Shown: piece by piece, positions 15,873 through 34,174 of the stretch
Position numbering within the stretch: position 1 is the first letter of the stretch
Layout: every line of letters starts with the position of its first letter
From: Mycobacterium sp. ELW1
GTDB lineage: Bacteria; Actinomycetota; Actinomycetes; Mycobacteriales; Mycobacteriaceae
Length of the DNA: 64,000 nucleotides
NCBI RefSeq assembly: GCF_008329905.1
Contig: NZ_CP032155.1
Span: forward strand, 434,001-498,000
Reading direction: 5' to 3'
Program-made: the position numbers and the translations under genes
The notes under the pieces: generated by a model
What the model was told of the DNA's origin: nothing
What the model saw: only the letters and a program-made list of their open reading frames with translations
Database searches by the model: none

Positions 15873-15924
15873 TCCCATGCCACAAGGGCAGGGTGCTGGC
15901 CGTCCGCCGAAGTGAGGTGTCCCG

Positions 15925-16530
15925 ATGCAGGACGGCGCCGGCGTCGAGGTTCTCGCGGGGGTCGACGGCTGGATGACCAGGCTGGGCCCGAAGCTGCGCG
16001 AGCTCCGCAAAGAGCGTGCGCTGACGTTGGAAGCGGTCGCCTCCTCGGCCGGTCTGACCAAAGGCTTCCTGAGTCTCCTGGAGCGCGGTCAGACCACCAT
16101 CTCGGTGCCCAACCTGCTCCGCGTGTGCGAAATCCTCAGTGTCTCAGTGGGTTCGCTGTTCGACTATCCGGATTCGCCTGTCGTGCGCGGCGGGGGTGCG
16201 CCAGTAGAGATGGGCGGCACCGGAATCCGCGAGTATCTGCTGACGCCGGAGACCGAACGCAACCTGCAGGTGATGCGCACGGTGCTACACCCCGGCGGCG
16301 GGACGGGCGGCGCTTACACATTGGAGTCCGAAACCATCTTCGTCTTCGTGCTGCGCGGGTGCCTGCGCCTGACCGTCGATGGTCAGGAATCGGTCCTCAA
16401 AACCGGCGACTGCTACACCTTCTCGGCGAAGGCAGCGCATTCCTGGGACAACCCCGGACCGGATGTCAGCGAGGTATTGTGGTCGATCACGCCACCGATC
16501 CCACGGATTTCGGACCCGAATCGGGCCTGA
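15925..16530 (+). CDS. XRE-family HTH plus cupin regulator (PuuR-like)
   Basis: 201 aa. The XRE helix-turn-helix spans about residues 22-76 (LRELRKERALTLEAVASSAG then TKGFLSLLERGQTTISVPNL). A cupin_2 sensor domain fills about 115-190 (VLRGCLRLTVDGQ, LKTGDCYTFSAKAAHSWDNP). This architecture is shared with PuuR and other regulators of amine and aldehyde catabolism; the cupin binds the inducer. The ATG at 15925 has GTGAGG 8 bp upstream. A shorter start at 15973 is possible. It diverges from the SSADH-like operon across a palindrome and most likely represses it and itself. Confidence 0.88.
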   Translation: MQDGAGVEVLAGVDGWMTRLGPKLRELRKERALTLEAVASSAGLTKGFLSLLERGQTTISVPNLLRVCEILSVSVGSLFDYPDSPVVRGGGAPVEMGGTGIREYLLTPETERNLQVMRTVLHPGGGTGGAYTLESETIFVFVLRGCLRLTVDGQESVLKTGDCYTFSAKAAHSWDNPGPDVSEVLWSITPPIPRISDPNRA

Positions 16531-16576
16531 ACGTGCTCTACTGACCAGACAGTTTGGTGCCGGGGAAGGTATTTGG

Positions 16577-16825
16577 GTGGTCAAGAAGTCAGCGGGAAAG
16601 CGCGTTGAGGGCGACGAGAAGATCGCCGTCGATCAGCGCGTCCGTGTCTATGCCGACACCGACGACGAGGTGCGGGGCGTCATCGTCGAGGATTTCGGCG
16701 ACCTGGCCGGCCACGCGGTCGATGTCGGGGACGTGCACATCTCGGATGCGGCGCGGCGCTGGGCGGTCCTCACCGATGCCGGCACCCTGGTTTTCGTCGA
16801 CAGCCACCAGATCGCCTCGGAGTAA
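16577..16825 (+). CDS. Small conserved-looking hypothetical protein, 82 aa
   Basis: Not assigned. The start is the GTG at 16577 with GGGGAAGG upstream, giving the N-terminus MVKKSAGKRVEGDEK. The sequence alternates short beta-type segments (DQRVRVYADTDDEVRGVIVEDFGD, GRRWAVLTDAG-like turns), suggesting a small all-beta fold with no signal peptide or membrane helix. It lies between the XRE-cupin gene and the convergent sulfatase gene, 6 bp from the latter. Function unknown. Confidence 0.6.
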   Translation: MVKKSAGKRVEGDEKIAVDQRVRVYADTDDEVRGVIVEDFGDLAGHAVDVGDVHISDAARRWAVLTDAGTLVFVDSHQIASE

Positions 16826-16831
16826 AGACCG

Positions 16832-18613
16832 CTAGCCGAACAGGTGCCGGCGACGCCGCGCCGGAGGCCGTCGTGACGCGTAGGGCCAAGGATTGTTGCG
16901 CTCGGGAACCGCATCGGCGCGCACCTGCTTGAGTTGGGTTCGCAGATTCGCTTTCAGCTCGTGTAACTCGGGATCGGCCCAGCGATTGATCGCCTCGATC
17001 GGGTCGTCGGTCAGGTTGTAGAGCTCCCATTGGTCGTCGAGCGGACTGGTGCGATACGTCTCGCCCCCGACGCCGTTGGCGGCGAGATGCCGAATCCCGG
17101 GCTCGGTCCAGGTGCCCGGGTCGTCGAACGTGCGCACCAACTTCCACAGGTGACCGTCGACCTGGGTGACGAGCCCTTCGAAGTTCGCGGCGGTGTGTGC
17201 CGGAATCCGGATACGCAATGGCGCAGGAGGATTCACCGTCTGCTTGAGGCGGCGGCCCAGTCCTGAGGCCCCGGTGTCGCCTTCGAGCATGTTGTCGCGG
17301 GTCATGATGTACACCGCTCGTGTGTCGTCGGCAGGCGCCCCGTCGACGATCGGCATGACATTTCGGCCCGGCAGTGGGTGAACTTCGGTGAAGGATTCGG
17401 AAAGCGTTGCGGCCGTGGACTGCACATCGATACCGGCGGCGCCGAGCAGGGTCGGCAGCAGGTCCACGTGGGAAGTCGGTGCTGTCACCAGTCGCCGCTC
17501 GGTGGCGCCGGCACCGACCCGCGCGATCACGAACGGCACGCGGGTCGCCTCGTCGTAGAGGTTGAACCACTTCTGATGAAGTCCGCCGTGCGCCCCGAGC
17601 AGATCGCCGTGATCGGCGGTGCGTACCAGCACGGCATGCTCCGAGCCGCCGTCGGTCACCGTTCGGCGAACGCGATCGATAGGCGTGTCCACCTCGGCGT
17701 GCAACCGGTAGTAGAGGTCCCGATAGCGTTGCGCGCCAGAGTCATACACCCGCTGGATCGCCGCCGCGGGACCATACCCGGAGTAGTAGGCCTCCCGGAA
17801 AGCGATCTGCGCGGCGGGCTTGGTGCGCAGGTCTTCTGCCGCGGTGGGGGCGGGCGGAATCGGTGGTGGGTCCAGCGGCGAGGGTTCCAGCGGGCTTCGC
17901 CGCGCCCAGGTGGGGAACAACACGATGTCGTGTGGGTTGACGAAACTCGCCACCAGCAGGAACGGCCGCAGTGCCGTCGCGTCACCGGCACGTCGGCGGG
18001 CATAGCGATCCTGCAGCCAGGTCACCACCCGGTCGGCGATCAGCGGGTCACGTCGGACGCCGCTGTTGGCCAGTCCTGCGCCGTGCGGTTCGGGACCGAC
18101 CCAGCCGGAGAATCCGAACGGCGCAAGCGGGTCGGCGTCGAGGTAGCGCCGTACCGCTCCGGGGTCGACGACACCGTCGTCGTCATTGGTCGCCAGCGGA
18201 CCACCGGTGTCGGGATCGGTCAGGTCGGCGTGCGAGATGTGCCACTTGCCGTCGTAGTGGGTGTCATAGCCCGCCGCGCGGAACCAGTTACCCAGGGTGG
18301 GCACTTCACCGCGGCGCAACCAGCGCATCCTCGAATCGTCGAATACCTTTCCGATGCCGTCGGTCTGGGTGACGCCGTGCAGGTCGGGATACTGCCCGGT
18401 GAAGATCGTCGGCCGACTCGGCACACAGGCCAGCGAGCCGGTGTAGTGGCGCCCGAAACTGACGCCATTCTCGTCGAACCACCGTCGGCCGCTCAATACT
18501 CGCTGCCGCCAGGCCAGAACGTCATCGGCCTCGTACGGCGGAGTCGCGCGTTCCTCGTCGGTCATCACGATGATGATGTCGGGACGTTCAGACGCTTCAC
18601 GCGCTTCAGACAC
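16832..18613 (-). CDS. Sulfatase (arylsulfatase/choline-sulfatase superfamily)
   Basis: 593 aa type I sulfatase-fold hydrolase. The metal-binding start is DIIIVMTDEERA. The formylglycine motif is C63 in CVPSRPTIFTGQ, the CxPSR form that a formylglycine-generating enzyme must oxidise. KWHISH carries catalytic Lys/His, and TADHGDLLGAHG is the second metal/substrate block. No signal peptide is visible, so a cytosolic sulfate-ester hydrolase is likely. The substrate is unknown. The C-terminal tail is very arginine-rich (ASRRPPARRRRHLFG). Its start overlaps the end of the SRPBCC gene by 8 bp, which indicates a two-gene operon. Confidence 0.87.
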   Translation of the reverse strand: MSEAREASERPDIIIVMTDEERATPPYEADDVLAWRQRVLSGRRWFDENGVSFGRHYTGSLACVPSRPTIFTGQYPDLHGVTQTDGIGKVFDDSRMRWLRRGEVPTLGNWFRAAGYDTHYDGKWHISHADLTDPDTGGPLATNDDDGVVDPGAVRRYLDADPLAPFGFSGWVGPEPHGAGLANSGVRRDPLIADRVVTWLQDRYARRRAGDATALRPFLLVASFVNPHDIVLFPTWARRSPLEPSPLDPPPIPPAPTAAEDLRTKPAAQIAFREAYYSGYGPAAAIQRVYDSGAQRYRDLYYRLHAEVDTPIDRVRRTVTDGGSEHAVLVRTADHGDLLGAHGGLHQKWFNLYDEATRVPFVIARVGAGATERRLVTAPTSHVDLLPTLLGAAGIDVQSTAATLSESFTEVHPLPGRNVMPIVDGAPADDTRAVYIMTRDNMLEGDTGASGLGRRLKQTVNPPAPLRIRIPAHTAANFEGLVTQVDGHLWKLVRTFDDPGTWTEPGIRHLAANGVGGETYRTSPLDDQWELYNLTDDPIEAINRWADPELHELKANLRTQLKQVRADAVPERNNPWPYASRRPPARRRRHLFG

Positions 18614-19076
18614 GGTGGCCCTCCAATTCTCTTGCCAGGCAGCCGATCAGACGGTCGAGCCGGGTGACGGACGCGCGAAGGAACACTCGTTCGGCGATCC
18701 GTTGCAGCGGATTGGATCCCACGGTCACCGCACTTGTCAGGCTGACCTCGGTGAGACCCCGGGCGATCGGCCGCAGAGTCCACCGGTTGCGGAGCCGGCG
18801 CACCAATGGGGGCAGTCCCTCGACGTCGTAGGCGAGTGTGTGCGGCGGGTCGAATTCGACGATTCGCTCGACGAGCGTCGTCCGCCCGAGCTGGATGCGG
18901 CGTGACGTACCGACGGCGCCGCCGGCGGCGCCGTGATCGAGCAGGCACGAGTGGTCGACGACGTCGGCCCACGAACTGACCGCACCGAAGTCGGCCAGCA
19001 CGTCCCAGATCTTCTGCGGGTCGGCGGCGATTGCTCGGCTGCGGCGAATGTCGGCCACCGGATCATTCAACCGCAT
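18606..19076 (-). CDS. SRPBCC (polyketide cyclase/START-like) protein
   Basis: 156 aa from the ATG at 19076 (a GTG at 19109 would add 11 residues; neither has a strong ribosome binding site). The profile of the START-like lipid-binding fold is visible: IRRSRAIAADPQKIWDVLAD, a central VERIVEFDPPHTLAYDVEG strand pair and a long C-terminal helix. Such proteins bind hydrophobic ligands; enzymatic activity is not implied. It precedes the sulfatase gene and overlaps it by 8 bp. It diverges from mbtK, so the shared upstream region is only about 66 bp. Confidence 0.78.
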   Translation of the reverse strand: MRLNDPVADIRRSRAIAADPQKIWDVLADFGAVSSWADVVDHSCLLDHGAAGGAVGTSRRIQLGRTTLVERIVEFDPPHTLAYDVEGLPPLVRRLRNRWTLRPIARGLTEVSLTSAVTVGSNPLQRIAERVFLRASVTRLDRLIGCLARELEGHRV

Positions 19077-19142
19077 CCGTGGTGGTGATGTCGGGAATGT
19101 GGAGGCCACCGTCGGGACCGCAGTTCGGCTACGCTGCGCGCG

Positions 19143-19742
19143 ATGAACGAGGTTGTTCTTGCCCGCGCGCTCGCTGACCTGCCGGTGGAGGTGGCTCGAG
19201 TCCCGGCTCCCGTCGTACCGGCCGTCGATCCACCGTATGCGCTACGGGTGGCGACGGCCGCCGACGCCGCGATGGTCGCCGAGTGGATGAACCGCCCGCA
19301 TCTGGCGCAGGCGTGGGAATACGACTGGCCCGTCGACCGCTGGCGGCGGCATCTGCAGGCGCAACTCGACGGCACGTACTCCGTACCGCTGATCGTCAGC
19401 CTCGACGGCGTCGACGACGGTTACCTCGAGTTGTACAGGGCGGCAAAGGATTCGATAGCACCGTGTTATGACGCGGATCCCTACGATCTCGGACTGCATG
19501 CCGCCATCGCCAGCACGGCTCTCCTCAACCGGGGCGTCGGGCTTGATCTGCTTCCCCAGCTGATCGCAAACCTGTTCGCGGCCGAGCCACGGTGCCGGCG
19601 GGTGATGTTCGATCCCGACCATCGCAATGCGGCCGCCCGACGGGTGTGCGAAGCCGCGGGATGCAGGTTCCTCGGCGAGTTCGACATGTCGAACCGGCGC
19701 ATGGCGCTCTATGCGTTCGAGCGGCCTGCTGAGCTCAACTAA
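19143..19742 (+). CDS. mbtK: Lysine N6-acyltransferase MbtK (mycobactin tailoring)
   Basis: 199 aa GNAT-family enzyme of the siderophore (aerobactin-type) acetyltransferase group. It transfers a long acyl chain from acyl-ACP/CoA to the epsilon-amine of (hydroxy)lysine in mycobactin. Visible family text: [51 protein letters not shown] (substrate histidine region) and the C-terminal [16 protein letters not shown]. Length and text match Rv1347c. In M. tuberculosis mbtK lies in a separate locus; here it opens the siderophore cluster. No clear IdeR box is seen in its short upstream gap; the tandem boxes lie just after its stop. Confidence 0.92.
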   Translation: MNEVVLARALADLPVEVARVPAPVVPAVDPPYALRVATAADAAMVAEWMNRPHLAQAWEYDWPVDRWRRHLQAQLDGTYSVPLIVSLDGVDDGYLELYRAAKDSIAPCYDADPYDLGLHAAIASTALLNRGVGLDLLPQLIANLFAAEPRCRRVMFDPDHRNAAARRVCEAAGCRFLGEFDMSNRRMALYAFERPAELN

Positions 19743-19743
19743 G

Positions 19744-19787
19744 TATGGTTAGGCGTACCTATTGAAACTTAGGTAAGTCTTAGCTAA
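19744..19787 (+). promoter_or_regulatory. Tandem IdeR (iron) boxes upstream of the exported-protein gene
   Basis: Two 19-bp matches to the IdeR consensus TWAGGTWAGSCTWACCTWA. Site 1 at 19744-19762 (TATGGTTAGGCGTACCTAT) matches 16 of 19. Site 2 at 19769-19787 (TTAGGTAAGTCTTAGCTAA) matches 17 of 19. They start directly after the mbtK stop and lie 49-92 bp before the GTG of the next gene, in the right place for iron-dependent repression of that gene and possibly mbtI. Matches were counted by eye. Confidence 0.82.
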
Positions 19788-19835
19788 TCTCCGACGGCGA
19801 TACTTACTCGTCAATATCTTGCAGAAGGAGATTTC

Positions 19836-22614
<2,779 letters not shown>

Positions 22615-22620
22615 GCCGGC

Positions 22621-24216
22621 TCAGCCACTCAACTGCGCGACGATGGAGCGCTTGTCGATTTTGCCCACCGCTGTCGTCGGCAAGGCGGGCATCGGCGCGA
22701 TCATGTCCGGGCGGCAGTGTACAGCGACGCCGCGGGCGTCGAGATGCTCGTTGAGCTCGGGCAGCGTAACCGGGCTGCCGCGGAAAACAATTGCCGCACA
22801 GATTTTCTCGCCCAGATAAGGATCGGGCAGGCCGATCGCGGCGGCGGCCGCGATCCGCGGATGGGTCAGCAGATGGCTCTCCAGGTCCAGGGCGGCCACG
22901 GTTTCCCCGCCACGAACAATGACATCCTTGACTCTGCCGGTCACCTCGAGATACCCATTGGCGAACCGGCGGACCTTGTCCCCGCTGCGGTAGAAGCCGT
23001 CCGGGGTGAACGAACGCTGGTTCTCTGCCTCCGCCCGGAAGTACCCGTTGATGGTGTACGGCCCGCGAACCAGAAGCTCTCCCGGCTGGCCGTCCGGCAC
23101 TGGAGCGCCGGTGTCGTCGACGATGCGCAACTCGTCGTCATCGGCCAGCGGCCGGCCCTGGGTGTGGTCGACGATCTCCGGGGGGTCTCCAATCCTGGTG
23201 TAGCACAACAGGCCTTCGGCCATCCCGAATACCTGCTGCAGGCCGGGAGTGAGCGCAGACCGGATGTGGCCGGCATCGTCTGAGGCCAGCTTGGCGCCAC
23301 CGACCTGAAGCAGCCGCAGCGTGGTCGGGAGTTGGTCCTCCCATTGGCAGGCTTGCGCCCACAACCGGGCCAGCGCGGGCACCAGCGCGGTGGCCGTGAC
23401 ACGGTGACGGGCGATGGTGGCGAATGCGGCTTCCGGGCTGGGGTCGCGGCCGAACACGACGGTGGCGCCCACGCTCATGGCGCCGAGCAGGCCCGGGCAC
23501 GCGAGCGGAAAGTTGTGGCCGGCAGGCAGCGCGACAAGGTAGACGTCGTCGCTCGTCAGGCGGCACAGCGCGGCGCTGGCGGTGGCGTTGTAGACGTAAT
23601 CGTCGTGCGTGCGGGGGATCAGTTTCGGGGCACCTGTCGTACCACCGGACACCAGCAGCAGAGCTGGGTCGCTGGTGGCGGGCTGCAGCCGCGGCGGCCT
23701 TCCGTTGCCCTCGCACAGCTGCGACCACGCGATGTGCGGACCCGCATCACCGTCGATGATCACGTGTCGCAACTGGCTGGGGCGCTTCACAAGCCGCTCG
23801 GCCATCGCCCGGTAGTCGAAGCTGGGATCGCTGCCCACGATGATCCCGACCGCGCCGCTGACGTCGAGGAAGTGTGCCAGCTCCGCGTCCCGGTGACCGG
23901 GCAGGCAGAGCACGGGCAGCGCGCCGGCACGCAACAGACCGAACAGCGCGACCGCGAATTGGCAGCTGTTCGGCAACTGAACCAACACGCTGTGCCCCGG
24001 CCCGATGCCCAGGGCGGACAGCCCGGCGGCGGCAGCGTCGGCTCGACGGTCGAGCTCGGCGTAGGTGAAGCGAGCCGAATCATCGACGATTGCCGGCCGG
24101 TCGGGCCACTGCGTCGCCGCCGACCGCAAGATCTCGTCGAGGGGCTGGCCGGCCCAGTATCCCGAGTCGCGATAGTGGCTCGCGCGGTTCGGGGGAAAGG
24201 GGGTGAATCCGCTCAT
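22621..24216 (-). CDS. mbtA: Salicyl-AMP ligase MbtA
   Basis: 531 aa stand-alone aryl-acid adenylating enzyme. It activates salicylate with ATP and loads it on the aryl carrier domain of MbtB. Motifs: LVSGGTTGAPKLIPRTHDDY (P-loop), LPAGHNFPLACPG (aryl-acid pocket region typical of DhbE/EntE), QQVFGMAEGLLCYTR, YRSGDKVRR and the catalytic lysine in TTAVGKIDKRSI. The start at 24216 is chosen for AGGGAGCGCA upstream; the open frame extends much further. It is divergent from mbtB, sharing a 90-bp region with IdeR-like boxes, as in other mycobactin clusters. Confidence 0.95.
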   Translation of the reverse strand: MSGFTPFPPNRASHYRDSGYWAGQPLDEILRSAATQWPDRPAIVDDSARFTYAELDRRADAAAAGLSALGIGPGHSVLVQLPNSCQFAVALFGLLRAGALPVLCLPGHRDAELAHFLDVSGAVGIIVGSDPSFDYRAMAERLVKRPSQLRHVIIDGDAGPHIAWSQLCEGNGRPPRLQPATSDPALLLVSGGTTGAPKLIPRTHDDYVYNATASAALCRLTSDDVYLVALPAGHNFPLACPGLLGAMSVGATVVFGRDPSPEAAFATIARHRVTATALVPALARLWAQACQWEDQLPTTLRLLQVGGAKLASDDAGHIRSALTPGLQQVFGMAEGLLCYTRIGDPPEIVDHTQGRPLADDDELRIVDDTGAPVPDGQPGELLVRGPYTINGYFRAEAENQRSFTPDGFYRSGDKVRRFANGYLEVTGRVKDVIVRGGETVAALDLESHLLTHPRIAAAAAIGLPDPYLGEKICAAIVFRGSPVTLPELNEHLDARGVAVHCRPDMIAPMPALPTTAVGKIDKRSIVAQLSG

Positions 24217-24252
24217 TGCGCTCCCTGACGTAGGCATCTCCGAGCAGTCAGC

Positions 24253-24291
24253 ATAGGGTAGCCTTCCCAAAGTTAGGTGAGGCTGTTCTGA
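24253..24291. promoter_or_regulatory. IdeR-like boxes in the divergent mbtA-mbtB promoter region
   Basis: Two degenerate IdeR-like sites. Site 1 at 24253-24271 (ATAGGGTAGCCTTCCCAAA) matches about 15 of 19 consensus positions. Site 2 at 24273-24291 (TTAGGTGAGGCTGTTCTGA) matches about 15 of 19, with a strong left half and a weak right half. They lie between the divergent starts of mbtA (24216) and mbtB (24307), so one region can repress both genes in iron-rich conditions. Confidence 0.7.
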
Positions 24292-24306
24292 GATAGGGAG
24301 GCGACA

Positions 24307-27300
24307 GTGACCGCGGCTGAAGCGGCCATGATCACCGACCGGATCGCCGAGGTGCTCGGCGTCGATCACGCCGACATCGACCCGGACGGCGACCTGATCG
24401 CGCAGGGTTTGGACTCGATTCGCATGATGACGCTGGCCGGTCGCTGGCGCCGCGCGGGATTCGACGTCGACTTCGCCCGGCTGGCGGCCGCTCCGTCGGT
24501 CCGTGCCTGGGCCGAACTGCTGACCACCGCCCACCCTGCGAATCCGCTTCCTGCGCAATCACAACCGGCTGTCGGCGAGCCGTTCCCGATGGCGCCGATG
24601 CAACACGCGATGTGGGTCGGCAGGCACGCCGATCAACAACTCGGCGGCGTGGCCGGCCACCTCTACGTGGAGTTCGACGGCGACGCGCTGGACCCGGAGC
24701 GGATCCGGCAAGCGGCCACCCTGCTGGCGGCCCGCCACCCGATGCTGCGGGTGCAGTTCCTGCCCGACGGCACCCAGCGGATCGGCGTCCCGCCGGCCAC
24801 CTTCCCGGTCGACGTCATCGACCTGCGTGAGTCCGATGACGTCGAGCGGCGGCTGGCCGCGATACGGGCGGAGAAGTCGCGCCAGCAGCTCGACGGGCAG
24901 GTCTTCGAACTCACGCTGACCCTTCTGCCCGGCCGGCGCAGCCGGCTGCACGTCGACCTGGACATGCAAGCCGCGGACGCGATGAGCTACCGAGCGCTGA
25001 TGGCCGATCTGGCCGCGCTGTATCGCGGTGTCACACTCCCCGACATCGGCTACACGTATCAGCAATACCGCCAACAGCTTTCGCCGCCGGACCGGTACGA
25101 CGCCGACCGGCAGTGGTGGTCGGACCGCGTGCCGGAGCTACCTGACGCCCCCGCGCTGCCGGTGGTGCCCGCCGCGGAACAGACCGACCCGCACCGGCCC
25201 GGTCGCCGCTGGCATTGGCTGGACCCACACACCCGCGACGGGCTTTTCGACCGGGCCCGCCGCCACGGCGTGACTCCGGCGATGACGCTGGCAGCCTCTT
25301 TCGCCGACACGGTGGGCGGCTGGTCGGCAGACCCGCGCTTTCTGCTCAACGTCCCGCTGTTCGGGCGGGAACCGCTGCATCCCGACATCGAGAACGTGGT
25401 CGGCGACTTCACCTCGTCGCTGCTGCTCGATGTCGACCTCGCTGCCGCCGACACCCCGAGTCGGCGGGCACAGGTGCTGCAGCACACCATGCACGAAGCG
25501 GCGGCGCACGCGTCGTACCCGGGCTTGTCGGTGCTGCGGGACATCAGCCGACATCGCGGGACACAGGCGCTCGCCCCGGTCGTGTTCACCAGCGCCCTCG
25601 GTCTCGGCGAGCTGTTCCCTGCCGATGTGACAACGCAATTCGGCACTCCGGAGTGGATCATCTCCCAAGGGCCGCAGGTCCTGCTCGACGCCCAGGTGAC
25701 CGAGTTCGCCGGCGGCATCCTGCTCAACTGGGATGTCCGGGAGAGTGCATTCCACCCCGGCGTCATCGACGCGATGTTCGCCCATCACATCGACGAAGTG
25801 CAGCGCCTGGCGCGCGACGACGACGCCTGGGACAGCAGGCGTGGCCCGCTGCTTCCCCCGTCGCAGCGCGCCGCGCGGGAAGCGGTGAACAGCAGCGCCG
25901 CACCCAGCGGAAAGATGTTGCACGACGGCTTCTTCGACCTCGCATCGCGTCAACCCGACGCGCCTGCGGTGTTCAGCAGCATGGGCGACCTGACGTATGA
26001 GGACCTGCGCCGACAGGCGTTGGCAGTGGCCGCCGCGCTGCGGGCCACGGGACTTCCCGACGGCGGCACCGTTGCGGTGCTGGGGCCCAAGACGGCCGAA
26101 CAGATCCCGGCGCTGTTGGGTATCCACGCGGCCGGCGGAGTCTATCTGCCGATCGGCATCGACCAGCCGGCCGAGCGGGCCCAGCGGATCCTCACCAGCG
26201 GGGCGGTCGACATGGCCCTGGCCTGCGGCGCCGAACTACCGGAGGTGCCGATTCCGTGCATGACGGTCGCCGAGGCGATCACGCGCGGTGACGGCTGCGA
26301 ATCACCCACTGTCACCGGGGATCCGGACCGCCTGGCCTACGTACTGTTCACCTCAGGATCGACCGGCGAGCCCAAGGGTGTCGAGGTCTCCCACGACGCC
26401 GCGATGAACACCGTCGAGTTCATCACCGGCCATTTCGGGCTCGGGCCGCAGGACCGGTGCCTGGCGCTGTCCACACTCGAGTGCGACATCTCGGTGCTGG
26501 ATGTGTTCGCCACCCTGGCCACCGGTGGGGCGATCGTCGTGGTCGACGAAGAACACCGCCGCGACCCCGACCACTGGGTGCGGCTCATCCAACGCCATCG
26601 GGTCACGGTCTTGCACTTCCTGCCCGGCTGGCTGGCGATGCTGCTCGACGTCGCCGGCTCGCTGCCGACGGTACGGGTGGTACCGACCGGGGGTGACTGG
26701 GTCACCCCGGCGATGGCGCACCGGCTGCGCGACCTGGCTCCCGACGTACGGTTCGCCGGGCTGGGTGGGGCCACCGAGACCGCGATCCACAACACCATCT
26801 GCGAGGTGGCCGACGTCCCCGCACACTGGACCGCTATTCCGTTCGGAAAGCCGTTGCCGAACAACCGATGCCGCGTCGTGGGTGCCGGCGGCGCGGACTG
26901 CCCGGACTGGGTGGTGGGCGAGCTGTGGATCGGTGGGCGGGGACTTGCCCGGGGATATCGCGGCCGGCCGGACCTCACCGCGGAGCGGTTCGTCGAACAC
27001 GACGGGCTGCGCTGGTATCGCACCGGTGACCTGGCCCGGTTCTGGCCGGACGGGACCTGCGAATTCGTCGGACGCGCCGATCACCGGGTGAAGCTCAGTG
27101 GCTACCGCGTCGAGCTCGGTGAGGTGGAAGCGGCGCTGCATCGTGTGCCCGGCGTGCTGGGTGCCGTGGCGGTGACCGTCCCCGGGCGCACCGAGTCTGC
27201 GGACCGCCTGGCTGCCGCCGTCCAGCTGGCGGCCGGGGCGAGCCTGGACTCTCTTCATACGCGGATCGTCAAAGACCTACCCGCTCATATGGTTCCGCGA

Positions 27301-27733
27301 CATATCGAGGTGTTCGACCGGATCCCCTACTCCGTCGGGGGCAAGGTCGACCGCAACGCCGTCGCCCGACGGCTGGCCGAGCGGGTGGACGCCGGAAGCG
27401 GGCACCGCCCCCCGACGGGTCCGGTGCAGTCGGCGCTGGCCGCGATCGTCGCCGATGTCCTCGGCGCGGCCACGGTCGGAGCCGATGACGACTTCTTCGC
27501 CCTCGGCGGCGATTCCGTGCTGGCGACCACGGTCGTGGCACGGATTCGGCAACGACTGGACGTCACGGAGGTTAGCGTCGCCGACATCTTCGCCACCCGC
27601 ACCGTCGAAGCCCTGGCCCGGCGACTCGGTGAGCTGGAGCCTGCCGACCGGCTCGACGCGATCGCCGAGCTGTACCTCGAAGTCGCCCTCATGGACACCG
27701 CCGAGGTCGCCTTGGCGCTCACCCGGAGATCTG

Positions 27734-27741
<8 letters not shown>
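24307..27741 (+). CDS. mbtB: Phenyloxazoline synthase-type NRPS MbtB (ArCP-Cy-A-PCP)
   Basis: 1144 aa. Domains in order: an aryl carrier (about 5-75, phosphopantetheine serine S37 in GLDSIRM); a cyclisation domain (about 90-530, DxxxxDxxS motif with D219, D224 and S227); an adenylation domain for Ser/Thr (about 545-1030, TSGSTGEPKG near 681, YRTGDLARF, GGKVDRNAV); and a peptidyl carrier (S1070 in ALGGDSV). It joins salicylate to serine or threonine and cyclises the pair to an oxazoline. Length is about 270 aa less than M. tuberculosis MbtB (1414 aa), and the C-terminal thioesterase part of that protein is absent here. GTG start with AGGGAGG upstream. Its end overlaps the next NRPS gene by 8 bp. 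Confidence 0.93.
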
Positions 27742-34170
<6,429 letters not shown>

Positions 34171-34174
<4 letters not shown>

